From: Castanea sativa
Lineage: Eukaryota > Streptophyta > Magnoliopsida > Fagales > Fagaceae
DNA length: 64,000 nucleotides
Assembly: GCF_040712315.1 (NCBI RefSeq)
Contig: NC_134013.1
Location: 3,445,001 to 3,509,000 of the forward strand
Direction of reading: 5' to 3'
Shown here: positions 22,811 to 34,947 of the stretch, piece after piece
How the letters are laid out: every line of letters begins with the position of its first letter
Position numbering within the stretch: position 1 is the first letter of the stretch
The notes under the pieces: model-generated
Databases searched by the model: none
What the model saw: the letters and a program-made list of their open reading frames with translations, nothing else
What the model was told of the DNA's origin: nothing
Position numbers and translations under genes: made by a program

Positions 22811-25800
22811 TCCTTTTTTTTTTTTTTTTTTTGAAATCCACCTCACAAACTTTTATTAACTATGGCTATGAAAATCAGCCTGAGGTACATCTGCAATCTC
22901 TAGTGGTACATCTTCCATCCAGACTTGTACTTGTAATGAAAAAAAAGAAATTGCTCGTCTCGCAAGCGAATGAGCTACATTATAACAATGTCTCCTTACA
23001 TGAGAATAAGAAACAATGGAGAACTGAGAGGCTAAGTGATGTATATCATTGACAATGTGACCACAATGTGAAAAGCTATGCGAATTAGATTTTAGAGCGT
23101 TCATGAGGATCAGCAAGTCACCCTCCAAAACTCCTTATTGAGACCAGTTTCCAAAGCCAACTCTATTGCATGCCTTCCTGCCAATGCCTCAACTTCTATG
23201 GTTGTATTGGGCAAGGGGATTTGCTGCACCAAGGACACCATCACTTGCCCCTCGCTGTTGTTAGGACATATGTGAATAATGTTAGGAACATATGTTAATA
23301 TTTTATGTAATTGACTAATCATTTGACAAAACGCACTTTACTTGTAATTGGGTAGATCTAAGATGTGTTTAATGCTTCAAGAAAAAAGGTTTCAAGTTTA
23401 AGTGTGAAAGCCATGCAAGTCTATCCAAGAATCAAATGAAGAAGTGCTGGATTTTAAAACTCAATAGCTAGTATCTATCGAGGCTTAAAAAGTTGTTTTA
23501 GCTCGTGGCTGGACAACTGCTCGATGGATAGAGTATCTTTCGAGATTTATGAAAATCAAATTTTCATATCTGATTTCATTCCAATCCATAAATGTATGTT
23601 TGGGCCTTCTTTTCTCACAACCCTAAACATATATAAAAATTATTTTAAGAGCCGTCATAAGTTGCATAGTTGCACAAGTGTGAAGTAAAGTATTGTTCAT
23701 GCAAATTGTGACTGGAAACCCAATTTGCCCTAGTTCATTTTGAAGAAACTGCTGTGTTTGTACACTGTAGGGTTTTGTGACCAAGCAATTTCGTGATCTT
23801 TATTATGTAATGAATTAAAAAACTTTGCAACTAACATCTTTCTCAAGTTGGTGATCAAGTTGTGTACTGGGATTCATGCATCTATTGGTTAGTCATGTAC
23901 TGGAAGCCGTGCATTAAAATGAGAGATTGTCACTACAAAACAAGTCTAATTGGGTATTGGGGTAGAGTTCAACTGTAGGTTGGTATAAGGTACTGTGATT
24001 TCTTTACTTGTAAACGCTTGTTATGATAATACATTAACCTGCTGCGAGCTTGCTGCACAAGGTTTGAGAGATTTTCGCAACTTTTCCCCACCCCCATGTC
24101 ATTCCTTCTCTTCCATACAACCCACACTATCATAGCAAACAAGTCTGAGTCCCTATTCTTCGCCATAATACCTCCCATGAGATCAACAAAACTCATCGTT
24201 TGCCATAGACTACGTTGATTCCATGCTTGTACTGAGAGCCAAATTTCCTTTAATTTTGGGCAGAGGTAGAGGCCATGGAGGGTGTCTTCATGTTGCGTTT
24301 GACAATGATCACAATAGTCCTCGTTAAGAATTTTTCTTCTAACTAAGTTCTGCTTTATGGGGAGGGAGTTTTTTGAAGCTCACCAAATTAAATTCTTCAC
24401 TTTGCTTGGTACATTGAGGTTCCATATTTCTTTCCACAACGGCTTGAGCATCAAAGGTTTGGGCTATCTCGGTTGTTGATTCTAGTACTCTATGCAAAAA
24501 ACGATAGCCCGTCTTGATTGTGTACTCACCATTAGCACTGTGAGGCCAAATTAATTCATCGGGCTGCTTAGTAAGGCAGAGGGGTATGCTTTTCACCATA
24601 TTTGCCTCAAATTTTAGCAATGTTTCATCGATTAATTCCATCCTCAAGCATCTTCTATCTCCATCTACCAAATTATTGACTTTAGCTTTAGCCAGCCCAC
24701 CTACCTGTGGAAATAAAACAATTGGTGAATGTTTTTAGGGTAGCCATCTATCCCCTTAAATATGAATTGACTTCCCATCACCAATTCTCTAAACTGCTCC
24801 ATGCTTAATCACATCTCTCCCCTTTATAATGCTCTTCCATGCATAGGATGCTGAGCTTGGACAAATGGCTTCCATGATCGAACAATGTGGGAAAAAACTC
24901 ACATTAAAAATCTGGTAAAACAGTGTGGATTTATCATGTAGGAGTCGCCAAGTTTGTTTAGCGAGCAATGCATCATTGCAACGTGACAAATCCTTGAAGC
25001 CCATCCCTCCTTGCTCCTTTGGCTTACATAGTTCTTCCCACCTTACCCAATGCACCTTTCAACTATCTCCCCACTACCCCCAAAAGAATCTTCGAATGAG
25101 AGCTTCAATGTCATGGTAAAGAGTTACCGGTAGTTTGAAACATGACATAGTGTATGTGGGTAGTGCTTGAGCCACTGTTTTAATTAATATTTCTCTCCTC
25201 GCTTGTCCTAGGAGTTTGCCCTCCCATCCTTGAAGCTTTTTCCACACTCTTTGCTTGATATTGTCAAAGCTGTCCTTTTTTCGCCCTATGAAACTTGGTA
25301 ATCCCAAGTACTTCTCGTATTGTTTGACCACAGGTGCTCCAAGGGCCTCTTGAACTGAAGCTTGCACTTGTTAGGAAGTGGACTTACTAAAAAATGAAGT
25401 TGTTTTATCTTTATTTATTTTTTGCTCGGATGCCTGTTCATAAGTGGCTAAGATCTCCAAAAGCTTCTCACACTCATTTATTTTTGCCCTGCAAAAAATA
25501 AGGCTGTCATCTGCCCCAAAAAAAAAAAAAAAGTGTTAGTTTTGGTGCACTTCGACAAATAGAGACACCCCTTATTTCTCCATTCTCCTCTGCATTTCTC
25601 AATAAACCATGGAAGCCTTCCATGCATAATAAGAATAAATATGGAGACAAAGGATCTCCTTGGCGCAACCCCTTGTGGGTGTGATGTGACCATGTGACTC
25701 CCTATTAATCAAGACAGAATAGGTAGCTGTGGAAATACATTGCATCATCATATTTATCCAAGTGTCTCCAAAACCCATCTTCTTCATTGGTTTCTCCATA

Positions 25801-26985
25801 TACAGTCACTCCACCCTATCATATGCCTTGCTTATGTCTAATATAAGTGTCATATACCCCGTCTCCCCCGAACTATGGTTTCTCATATAATGGAGGGTTT
25901 CAAAAGCCACCATAATATTATCAGAAATTAACCCATCCTTCACAAAAGCACTTTGTTGTTCCGACACAAAGTGGGGTAGAACTTTCTTCAACCTGTTAGC
26001 CAACACTTTGGAAAATTTCCTACACAATACATTGCTAAGACTAATAGGGCAATATTGTGAAACATATTCGGGGTTATTAACTTTAGGGATCAAAGTTATA
26101 AATGAATAACACAAGGATGGAGGGAGATTACTTGAATTTAGGAAATATGGAATATCATCAACCACATCGTTGGCCACCAAGGACCAGTAATGTTGGTAAA
26201 AAAATGGGTGGCATTCCATTCGGTCCGGGTGATTTCAAAGGGGTCATCTGCTTAATGGCGGTCTCTGCTTAAGGGCGGTCTCTACTTCATCTGCTTTAAA
26301 TTCAGCCAACAAATCATTGTTCATCTCGGCTGTTACAACCCGAGGTATGTGTGCCAAAATCTCATCAAAGTTATCCATTTAGGAAGTGAAAAGAGCTTAA
26401 CAAAATTCTAGAACAGTGTCCTCCACTTGACTAGGATTAGTTCGATTGGCCATTATTATTATACAGCCCCTTAATATAATTTTTCCTCCTTCTCTATGAA
26501 GCTTTGCTATGAAAAAACCTCGTATTCCTAACCCCATCTTTCAACAACTACACCTTTGCCCGCTGCCCCCACATCTGTTCTTCTTTATCAAGAAGTTTGT
26601 TTATCTCTTTCTCCAATATTTTCATCAAAGTCACCGACCCCCCACTGTATACTAGTCTCTTGGCCTGGGCAAGTTTTTTTCTTTTTTGTTCCAGCTCTCT
26701 TCTCACATTTCGGAAACATGTTGTGCTCCATTTGGCCAATCTTTTCCCACAGTTGTCATTTTTTTTTATCACTTTCTCACCCCTCGGATCAGCCCCTCCC
26801 TGCTGCCATACCGCTTCAATGGTTGCCCCACACCCCGGTTCACTCATCCACATCTACTCAAACCGAAAAGGCCTTTGTTGCTTGCAGTCCATCCCATCCA
26901 GATTAATTAACAAAGGCTTATGGTCCGAAGTAGTAACATCTATATCTATCCATTCAGCTATAGTATTCAAGTTCACAAAGTTTTT
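22811..26985 (-). mobile_element. L1-type LINE, 5'-truncated and decayed, interrupted by a solo LTR
   Basis: Minus-strand pieces appear in ORF2 order. First is the end of the AP endonuclease domain (SDHKPLLI near 26920). Then comes a linker, and the reverse transcriptase with LIPKVNNPEYVSQYCPISL, LDISKAYDRVE and an ADDSLIF catalytic motif near 25500. Next are KYLGLPSFIGRKK and the zf-RVT region (24339-25055). Last is an RNase H domain, partly deleted, with IEVEALAGRHAIELALETG and HVRRHCYNVAHSLARRA. Stops and frameshifts break it into many frames, so it is inactive. The 3' end is the T-run at 22811-22832, the poly(A) on the minus strand. Most of the endonuclease and all of ORF1 are missing. 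Open frames on the plus strand at 26556-26992 are shadows of it. Confidence 0.9.
23259..23970 (+). mobile_element. Probable solo LTR nested in the LINE RNase H region
   Basis: A 712-bp block without LINE similarity splits the RNase H coding region. It starts TGTTAGGACATATG and ends GTAGAGTTCA, giving the TG...CA termini of LTRs. It is flanked by GCTGT (23254-23258) and ACTGT (23971-23975), a 5-bp target duplication with one mismatch. No internal retrotransposon sequence is present. Joining the LINE across it restores a reading frame but leaves the first RNase H strand missing, so the LINE may already have been deleted there. Confidence 0.6.
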
Positions 26986-28417
26986 TTTTTAATAAAAAAG
27001 GAGTGATAGTTATTTAGAGCCTATTTGGATGAGGGTGTTTTTGGATCATATTTTGTTAATATATGTCATGTGATTTTTTTTTAACCTTATATTATAACTT
27101 CTTTATTTATAGAGTTCATTATCAAATTCCTTTTTATTTTCTTTGATACTTTTTATTTTATTTCTTTTTTGTCTTCTAACTGTTTTTGTAACTATATATA
27201 AAAAATATTAATTAATTAATTATTGGATCTACAAGTTCAGCTAATGAATCATAGATTAAATCAATGAACCAGTGAACCAGGTTTTTAGTCTAGTCAATTA
27301 TGGTAACTATGATATAAACCATAAAAGATACTCGAAAAATATAATTGAAATTTAACTATAAAATAAATAGTAAAGATGAAAAAACAAAAATTATTTTTAA
27401 GTTACATACCAAAGTGCATTGTGTAAGAAAATTTTTTTTTTTTTTTTTTTTTTTTCAAAGCCAATATCTTATAATAGACAATTAAAATAATTAATGAAAG
27501 TCGTTATAATTTTTTTGAGAACATTTGGTAATTAAGTTTTAATCATTATACAAACTCAAAAAAAAAAAATAATCATAATAGTATTTTAATTTTCATTAAA
27601 AAAAACAATGTTAATTCCCAAAGTCACGAGTCTCTTTCTTAAAAATCTATGCACGATAAGGGGAAAAATGTGGTGAATGGGCAGAAATGTGACCAAGAGG
27701 TAATTAGTAATTACAAATTTTTTCATAGATCATTTTTTAAAACCATACATTTGGCATTTTAGTTAAAATATGCTGTATTCCACCAAAATTCTTAATTGAA
27801 AACTAGTTTGTTTCATTAGTTACAAAGCTGAGGTTCAAAAAGAATGCTACACTAAATCACAACTACATAGTAAATACAAATCAGTAAGTCATTTTAATAG
27901 GTAAGCATGAAGCACCTTAGTGTTCTTAACCTCTTCTTTATAACAATTATTTTCTTGCATAATAGTTGAGGAGGGCATCAACAGAAAATTTTGTGCAAAA
28001 TTCTTGATTGATAACTGATAGCTATCTAGTTTGTTTTCTTGGTTACCAACATGAGCCTCAAAATAAATACTAATTAAGGTATATCTTCATTCTTTAAAAT
28101 ATTGGTGTTATGGATATTATATTTTTTATTAAATAAATTTAATAATTCATGTGTCACTAATCATAAAAAAATTAAATATATAGTTAGTATAATGTTATTG
28201 AAGTGGCACCAATCATATTTATCTTAGTAACACAATGACACAATGGCTTTAATTAGTATTTTCCTTTTTTAAACATGTCGTTTTATTACACAGAAATAAA
28301 GGGAAGGGACATTTAAAATGCTTGATTGAAAAGTAGTTTGTTTAGATGGTTTGAGAGGTTTGGCTAAAAACAAATTCTCTAGCCTGTAAATTGCAACTAA
28401 AACCAGATTTGATGCCA
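26986..28417. other. Intergenic, no gene seen
   Basis: AT-rich with a long T-run at about 27429-27455. It forms the upstream side of the esterase gene; nothing else was recognised. Confidence 0.45.
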
Positions 28418-28425
28418 TATAAATA
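28418..28425 (+). promoter_or_regulatory. TATA box of the esterase gene
   Basis: TATAAATA lies 93 bp upstream of the chosen ATG (28518), a canonical plant core-promoter sequence at a suitable distance. Confidence 0.65.
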
Positions 28426-28517
28426 GAAACTATCTTGCTTGCAACATGGCTCAAGAGACATCCTGAGAGAAATAGAATCCAAAGCATATTTCCCCATTGC
28501 AACCTTTGGCCTCCAAG

Positions 28518-30095
28518 ATGAGCAAAGGGATGCTTCTCTTCTTCTTCTTCTTCGTTGCTCTTGCCGGGTCTGTTTGCCCCGAAGAAGTTAAACCTAAGAA
28601 CATATTTATCTTAGCGGGGCAAAGCAACATGGCTGGACGTGGAGGTCTAAACACGCCGAAATGGGATGGTAAAATCCCTTTTGAAAGCAATCCCAATCCA
28701 AACATTCTTCAACTAACTTTAAACAAGAGTTGGGTGCAAGCTCATGAACCTCTTCATGTGGGAATTGACTATAATAAGACTGTAGGCATTGGACCCGGAT
28801 TGCCTTTTGCTAATGCAATCTTGGCCAAGGACCCAAGCTTTGGGGTGATTGGTCTGGTTCCTTGTGCAAAAGGAGCAACCAAGATCAAGCAATGGGCTTT
28901 GGGGACTGACTTGTACAAAAGGTTGGTGGAGAGGACAAAGGCCTCGTTGCAAAGTGGAGGGAAAATTCAAGCACTTATTTGGTATCAAGGTGAGAGCGAT
29001 ACAAATAAAAAAGCGGATGCAGAGTCATACAAGAGCAGATTGGAGAAATTATTCCAAGATTTTCGACGTGATCTGAACTCTCCTGACCTCCCCATAATCT
29101 TGGTATGGTTTTTTCTTTAATTGAATTTAGCTTAATTCGATATTCAGACACACTATATTCTTTTAAAAATTCAGAATGTTTTGTTTTTCATTCCTCTTAC
29201 TTCAACTCTGGTTCAAAAAGTTCTCATTAAGCATTCAATTAGTTGTGTTTCGTAGTTCAAGAACAAGAACCCTCACAATTTCACGATTCATATTTTTATT
29301 TTTTATATCTAATAATGTAATTTTTGTCGCGTAACATTGGATATATTGCTTATTAATATTTAATATAAACCATAAGATAAATTCATTTGAAATACACCTC
29401 TAGGATTCAAATGTTTTGTTCTCAAGAGTCATTACAGAAGGGTCAGTTGTGTTTTGTTTGCGAGTTACAATTTATTTTGCTATGAGTAGACCTTTGAGTC
29501 ATGTGATGAAAAATATTTACTTGTTGGACTAAATCTTTGTTTTAGCAATTATAAGTGACACAAGAGAAATAGAAAACCATTACTATTACTATTGACTTTT
29601 CGTCAAAAACAATGTTAGAGAAACAATCTTTTTCATAACCTTTTTTCACAGATACTAATAAAGATGATAAATTATTATTAGAGTAACATCACTTTTATAT
29701 GAATCCATGACTATAATGCACCATTCACAGGATATATCAGCAATTGTGAAACAAGTTTAAATTTTTTTTTTTTTGTTTCCTTTATACTCATTGTTAGTTT
29801 ATTTTCTTTTAGGGTTACTTTAATAGTACTAAATAATGTTTAGAAAAAATTCTTAAGAAAAGTGTGTGTTTGTGCATGGTATTTCTGTGTGCAGGTTGCG
29901 ATTGCATCAGCAGAAGGCCCGGCCTTAATGGAAACTGTAAGAGAGGCTCAGCTGAGCATAAATCTTAACAATGTCAAGTGCAATGATGCTAAGGGATCCC
30001 ACTTCAACACGGACAAGCTGCACTTGGATACTGCATCTCAGGTTCTATTGGGTCAGAAGTTGGCTGATACCTTCTTATCTACTTTTAGTCATTAG
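28518..30095 (+). CDS. SGNH-type carbohydrate (acetyl)esterase, At4g34215-like, complete (copy A)
   Basis: Two exons, 28518-29102 and 29895-30095, with GT-AG intron 29103-29894 in phase 0, give 261 aa, normal for this family (SASA/DUF303, carbohydrate esterase 6-like). Residues 1-20 look like a signal peptide (MSKGMLLFFFFFVALAGSVC), so the product is probably secreted to the cell wall. GQSNMAG at 34-40 holds the nucleophile Ser36, WYQGESD is the conserved central block, and DKLH holds Asp235 and His238. These enzymes are expected to remove acetyl groups from polysaccharides; the substrate is unknown. An in-frame ATG seven codons upstream (28497) is possible, but MSKGM gives the better signal peptide. 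A 3' partial duplicate lies at 34948-36083. The neighbouring gene is PGDH, and in Arabidopsis the locus numbers At4g34215 and At4g34200 are likewise adjacent. Confidence 0.92.
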
Positions 30096-31202
30096 TCGCA
30101 TGTATGACCAAATGACCAAAATGTATCTTACAATGAACAACATGGATGTATTCTTCTATTATTATTAATATAATTAACACATCTTCTATTTTTATGATGT
30201 CCATGAATGCTTGCTTTGGTTTGATTATAAGTAATTCAAATACCCTCTAAACATGCTGGTTCTTCTCAGCTAGAGAGAGTCCATAATGCCATCCAAACAA
30301 AATAGGGGCATTCCCAGAAACCTTTATATCTGTTCAGTTTACATGCTTGGCTTTGAATTTATGTTTATTTTACAACTCTTCATTGAAAAGAATTCAGCCA
30401 ACGAAAACAAAGTATTAATGCCTCGATCTATCACTTGCCATCAGTAATTTCATTTATTTATTTTTTCTAATTGGCACCAGACAAATAAGCAATCGTGGCC
30501 CGGGACAAATTTTGAGTGTTTGTTTCGCATTTGAAACATAACTTAGTTAACTTTGGCCACTTTAAGAAGAAATTCTAGTTCCCTAATATGTGCCTTGTTT
30601 TCCAACAAATGCAAGTTTTTTGTATTGGTGTGGGTGTGTTCCTAACATTTTGATTCTATGTGAACCCCACATTGCATTGGAACGAGTTCTTTATAAAGCA
30701 GTGTAACTTTTTTAGTATATGGGACTTAATTTGGACTTGGGCCTTATCTATAATCTATATCACATACATGTACCTCATCCCAATTTTATCACATAGTTCT
30801 CTTCTGCAAGTGAGATATTGTGCTTGTGCGTGTGGAAATAGTGTGGAATTGTGTCCAACACGAAAACAAGGTGCAAATGTTCCACCACAATTCATCAGTG
30901 TATTTCAGGTTGATTGGACAATTTTTCCTAATATAAGCAATTAGTTGTCCCCCTCAAAAATTCTATTTATTTGTTATTCTCCTCTCTTAACTATTAAATG
31001 ATGGGAAATTATTGTGTACTCTCGGAGTATGCATTTATGGTACTCCGGAAGTATCTAATAATTTTCCTTAAATGATAAAAAATAATTTTTATATTTCTAT
31101 TGAGGGCCTTGTGAGCGGATGCTTTTTGGACAATTGTTAATACTTCTAAGCCATTTTAAGAAAATTTTGACACTAATTTCATGAGAAATATAAAATGAGT
31201 AA
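30096..31202. other. Spacer between esterase and PGDH, copy A
   Basis: It is colinear with 36084-37430 in copy B, with many small differences. It contains the 3' UTR of the esterase and a short foldback sequence at 31013-31066. Confidence 0.6.
31013..31066. mobile_element. Short foldback element (relative of 43721-43869)
   Basis: AAATTATTG..TACTCTCGGAGTA and TACTCCGGAAGTA..TAATAATTT form an inverted repeat around a short loop. The TACTCCGGGAGTA-like core is shared with the larger foldback MITE at 43.7 kb. Confidence 0.45.
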
Positions 31203-31354
31203 TGCTACAGTTACAAACTATTTTATAACATTTTAATAAACCGTTGTTATGGCTAACTTCTTACTAGTTCTCATCTAGACCCACCAATAATATCACTTTT
31301 TATTTACCACAATCATTCACTACATCAACAGTTTGTAAAAAAAATTGTATCTCT
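31203..31354. mobile_element. MITE remnant, copy A (orthologous to 37434-37583)
   Basis: Starts like 'acagttacaaactattttataacatttt' and ends 'aacagtttgtaaaaaaaattgtat'. The ends are inverted and related to the element at 58084-58254. The same element sits at the matching place in copy B, so it predates the duplication. Confidence 0.5.
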
Positions 31355-31527
31355 AACCTTTTCCATATAAAAAAAGGTCAAAAAATTTAATTACTCTTTT
31401 TATCTAACAAAAAATTAAAAATATTTTTTAAACCAATATTTTTATTACATCCATTAATTATTTTTCCTTTATTTAGTTTCTCTCAAAATTATTTGGAAGA
31501 AACCATCGTATAGGTCCCACGAGCTAT

Positions 31528-31710
31528 GGGTTCCAATTACCTCAACTGGTAAAATTTCTGATGGTTAAATAAGAGATCTAGGGTTCAATCTCCGCCTACA
31601 CCAAAAATCGATTGGTGTTTTAGTTTAATAATAAAGAACTATCATCGGGAGCAAATGCCATATATTGAAACTCTCTATAAATAAATAATAATAATAAATA
31701 AAAATAAAAA
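31528..31710 (+). mobile_element. tRNA-related SINE (family C), upstream of PGDH copy A
   Basis: The duplications CCCACGAGCTAT / CCCACGAGCTGT (ending at 31527, and 31711-31722) bound a 183-bp SINE. It has box A-like (TTACCTCAACTGGTAAAAT) and box B-like (GGGTTCAATCTC) sequences and the family words CCTACACCAAAAA and ATTGGTG. The A-rich tail begins CTCTATAAATAAATAA. It is shared with copy B (37691-37815), hence older than the gene duplication. Confidence 0.85.
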
Positions 31711-31746
31711 CCCACGAGCTGTCCGGTTTTATAACAACTAACTAAA

Positions 31747-33780
31747 ATGGCAGTTACAACCTCGTTCCACCTCAATTTCACAAAATCTCTAAACATCAAT
31801 AATACAAAAACACCACTATCATCTTCCTTTCTCTCATGGAAACTCTTTCTCCCCTCTTCCTTCACCTTTTTGTCTCCTCACAGAAAACCCAAATCCTTCA
31901 TAACAATGTCCCTCATGAACTCCAAGCCCACTATCCTCGTCGTCAAGAAGCTAGGCGAGGCAGGTCTTGATCTTTTGAAATCTTTTGCCAACGTTGACTG
32001 CTCCTACAACCTTAGCCCCGAAGAGCTATGCACAAAGATCTCTCTTTGTGACGCCTTGATTGTTCGCAGTGGCACAAAGGTCACAGGCGAGTTGTTCAAG
32101 TCCTCTGGAGGGCGACTCAAGGTTGTACAAACTCCAATTGAGTAGTTAAGATCAATGTTATGAATACCGTTTTGGATCCCGTTTTGGTTTGTCCAATGGA
32201 ACAGAATATTTTGGTACCGGCCAATTTCGGCATACCATTTCAGGGTATTTCGAGGTTCCTAAAAAAAATTTATATCCACTCTTATAGAACACAAAATTGT
32301 CAATTCTAATAAATAAATAACTAAATATCAAATAATACAAATCATTTAGTCTTAACTCTTAAGTCTTAAACATCAATTTAACATCACACAATAAGAAGAT
32401 TTACAAGTCAATAACTAAATATTAAATAATACAAAACATTTAGTCCTAACTCTTAAATCTTAAACATCAATATAACATCAAACGGTAAGAAGATTTATAA
32501 AAAGTCATTACTCATTACATAAGTCCATAATAACTAATAAGCCAACAAAGTTTATAACATAATATTACTCCTCCTCGTCATCATCATCCATAAGAAAATA
32601 ATCAAATTCATTATTAAAAGAACTCCCATAAGAACTACCAAGACCCATTGGAAGATTTGTCAAGCTATGTTCATTGTTGTCGTCGTCATCATTGTCATCA
32701 ACAGCAATAGTTTCAAGTTCAGCATCCTCTTCCACATTCACTAGAGCTACTGGTTTTTTAAGACAATCCCAATTTTGTCATATGAATTAAGAAGTGCAGG
32801 TTTTTCAGCCATCCAATCTCCCAACAAGTCAATGTTATCCAAGCTTATAGGATCCTATGCATACTTATTCCTTTGATTGTTCCTACCAATGAGAATATTA
32901 AACATTAGTAACATTTTATAAATTATAATATTTTGAAAGTACATTTCATTTGCATATGAGTAACAATGATATTGTTAAAGCTTAAGGGGTTTGCTTTGAT
33001 AATGTTATATTAACCATTAACTCTTATTACGATCCAATATATGACTTCGTCACATAACTAGCCACACTACTTTCATATGAATATTTCAACAGGTGGTGGG
33101 TTGTGCGGGTGTTGGAATCAATAATGTTGATATCTCGGCTGCTACTGAACATGGTTGTTTTGTTATTAATGCTCCCATGGCTAATACCATTGCGGCTACT
33201 AGGCATGGGATTGCTTTGCTTACTGCCATGTCTGGTAATATTTATGAAAGTCTTTTTTCTTCATAATTACTTGAACAAGCTGTATAGATGAAATTATAAA
33301 ATATGTAGAATTGGTGGTTATGACCATTTTTGTGATCATAGTTAAATAAAAAAAATATTTAGTTGAAGACGGTATGGTTCAGTTTGTGTATGTAATCTAG
33401 GCTATAAATCTAACAATAACGTGTTCTGAACTCAACCAAGTCTCATATCCTTGGTTTAATCACTTCACGTTGCTTATAAAATGCTAGAATTCTTATTTGG
33501 TAAAGTGATTTGGTGTGTCTAGGGAAGTGGCAGAGAAATAAATATGTTAAGGTGTCACTGGTGGGGAAAACTCTGGCTGTCATGGAGTTCAGAAAGGTTG
33601 GATCAGAAGTTGCTCGGCGTGCCAAGGGACTTGGAATGCATGTGATTGCACATGATCAATACGCCCAAGTAGACTGTGCCCAACCAATTGGTGTAGAGTT
33701 GGTGACCTTTGATGAAGCCTTATCAAGAGCAGATTTTATCTCCATGCGCATGCCTCTTACTCCTGCTACCTCACGGATGT
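31747..33780 (+). pseudogene. D-3-phosphoglycerate dehydrogenase pseudogene (copy A), truncated
   Basis: Remnants of exon 1 (31747-32121), exon 2 (33093-33242) and exon 3 (33523-33780) match the intact gene at 37972-41404. Defects visible are many. Exon 2 and its donor are lost in a deletion of about 0.48 kb ending in intron 2. A hAT fragment occupies intron 1 (32153-32973). The NAD-binding GFGKVG of the intact copy is EFRKVG here. RAGVGIDN has become CAGVGINN. Exon 3 stops mid-domain, where a Copia element begins, and exons 4-6 are absent. About 115 bp of leader between the SINE and the ATG is also missing compared with copy B. Exon 1 is still open, so a truncated transit peptide plus N-domain could be made if it is transcribed, but it cannot be an active enzyme. 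Confidence 0.92.
32153..32973 (-). mobile_element. hAT transposon fragment in intron 1 of the PGDH pseudogene
   Basis: It is absent from the matching intron of copy B (38356-38514). The left end, CAATGTTATGAATACCG, resembles the tip of the MITE at 307-889 and is followed by CCGGCC/TACCGG-type words. On the minus strand it encodes a degraded C-terminal transposase tail: RNNQRNKYA then DPISLDNIDLL(GDWM), and in another frame VEEDAELETIAVDDNDDDD ending in an Asp/Glu-rich terminus. This layout is typical of plant hAT (DUF659/BED-type) transposases after the dimerisation domain. The right end (near 32973) is imperfect and no clean 8-bp duplication remains. Confidence 0.7.
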
Positions 33781-34781
33781 ACCAACAAAGGCACCATTTT
33801 GCTTCTCCTATATGTGGATGATATGATCATAATTGGTGATGACCTCAGTGGCATTCAAGAACTCAAGGATTTTCTCAGTCAGCAGTTTGAAATGAAAGAT
33901 CTTGGACATCTCAGTTGCTTCTTGGGTCTTGAAATCACTCATTCCACAAATGATCTTTATATTACTCAAGCCAAGTATGCTTCTAAACTTTTGTCTCTAG
34001 TTGGACTCACTGATAGCAAGACTGCTGACATTCCAGTTGAATTATATGCGCATCTGACTCCCTCGGGGGGAAACCATTGTCTAATCCCTCTCTTTACACA
34101 CGATTAGTTGGCAGCCTAGTTTATCTCACTATCTCTCGTCCATACATTTCCTATGTTGTTCACTAGGTGAGTCAGTATCTATCTGCTCCACGATCGACTC
34201 ACTATGTTGTTGTTCTGTGCATTCTTCGATATCTGAAAGGCACTCTCTTCCATTACCTTTTCTACTCTGCTCAGTCTCCTCTTATTCTCCGTGCATTCTC
34301 TAATGCTGATTGGCCAGGAGATTCCACTAATCACAGGTCCACCACTGGTTATTACTCTCTTCTTGGTTCTTCTCTAATTTCTTGGCGAAGCAAGAAACAA
34401 ATCCTTGTGGCCCGCTCTAGTACTGAAGCAGAATATCGTACCCTTACGATGGCTTCTTAAGAATTTAGGTGTGTCTTCATCTTCTACTACTCATCTTTAT
34501 TGTGACAACCGTAGCGCCATTCATATTGCTCACAATGATACCTTCCATAAACGCCATTCATATTGCTCACAATGATGCCTTCCATAAACGAACTAAACGC
34601 ATCGAGATTGGTTGTCATTTTATCCGTTATCATCTTGTCCATGGTACTCTCAAGTTGTTCTCAATCTCCTCTAAAGATCAACATGCAGATATCTTATCCA
34701 AGTCACATCCTAAGGGACGCATTCGTGCTTTGGTTGACAACCTCAAGTTGGTCTCTCACCCATCTTGAGTTTGAGGGGGGC
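33781..34781 (+). mobile_element. Ty1/Copia retrotransposon, 5'-truncated: end of RT, RNase H
   Basis: Starting mid reverse transcriptase, the frame gives LLLLYVDDMIIIGDD (catalytic YVDD), FEMKDLG..FLGLEI and QAKYASKLL. After a stop near 34105 come YLSAPRSTHYVVVLCILRYLKGT, NADWPGD and SSTEAEYRTL (RNase H). The terminal segment is ADILSKSHPKGR, in another frame. Stops, frameshifts and a 34-bp internal tandem duplication at about 34524-34590 show it is dead. A G-rich polypurine tract (34773-34780) precedes the LTR. Gag, protease, integrase and the 5' LTR are missing. Its left edge joins directly to PGDH exon 3. Confidence 0.92.
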
Positions 34782-34935
34782 TGTTAACGTGTAATAGGGC
34801 TGTAGGCTTTAGGTCCACCTTGTTTGCTTGTATAGCACACATACTTGTACTATACACTATGTCTCCTATATAAAGGTACTCATGTATATTTTATTTTCTA
34901 TGAAATATAATAATATTCATTCAGTATTTCTAACA
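34782..34935 (+). repeat. 3' LTR of the Copia element (154 bp)
   Basis: It starts TGTTAACGTG directly after the polypurine tract and ends TTTCTAACA, so it has TG...CA termini. It contains CTATATAAAGG (TATA-like, near 34867). Twelve bases later the truncated esterase duplicate begins. Confidence 0.85.
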
Positions 34936-34947
34936 ACATCTAAATAC

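Noticed and set aside
26556..26992. Plus-strand frames of 116 and 131 codons
   Set aside because: Antisense shadows of the LINE endonuclease/RT linker region.
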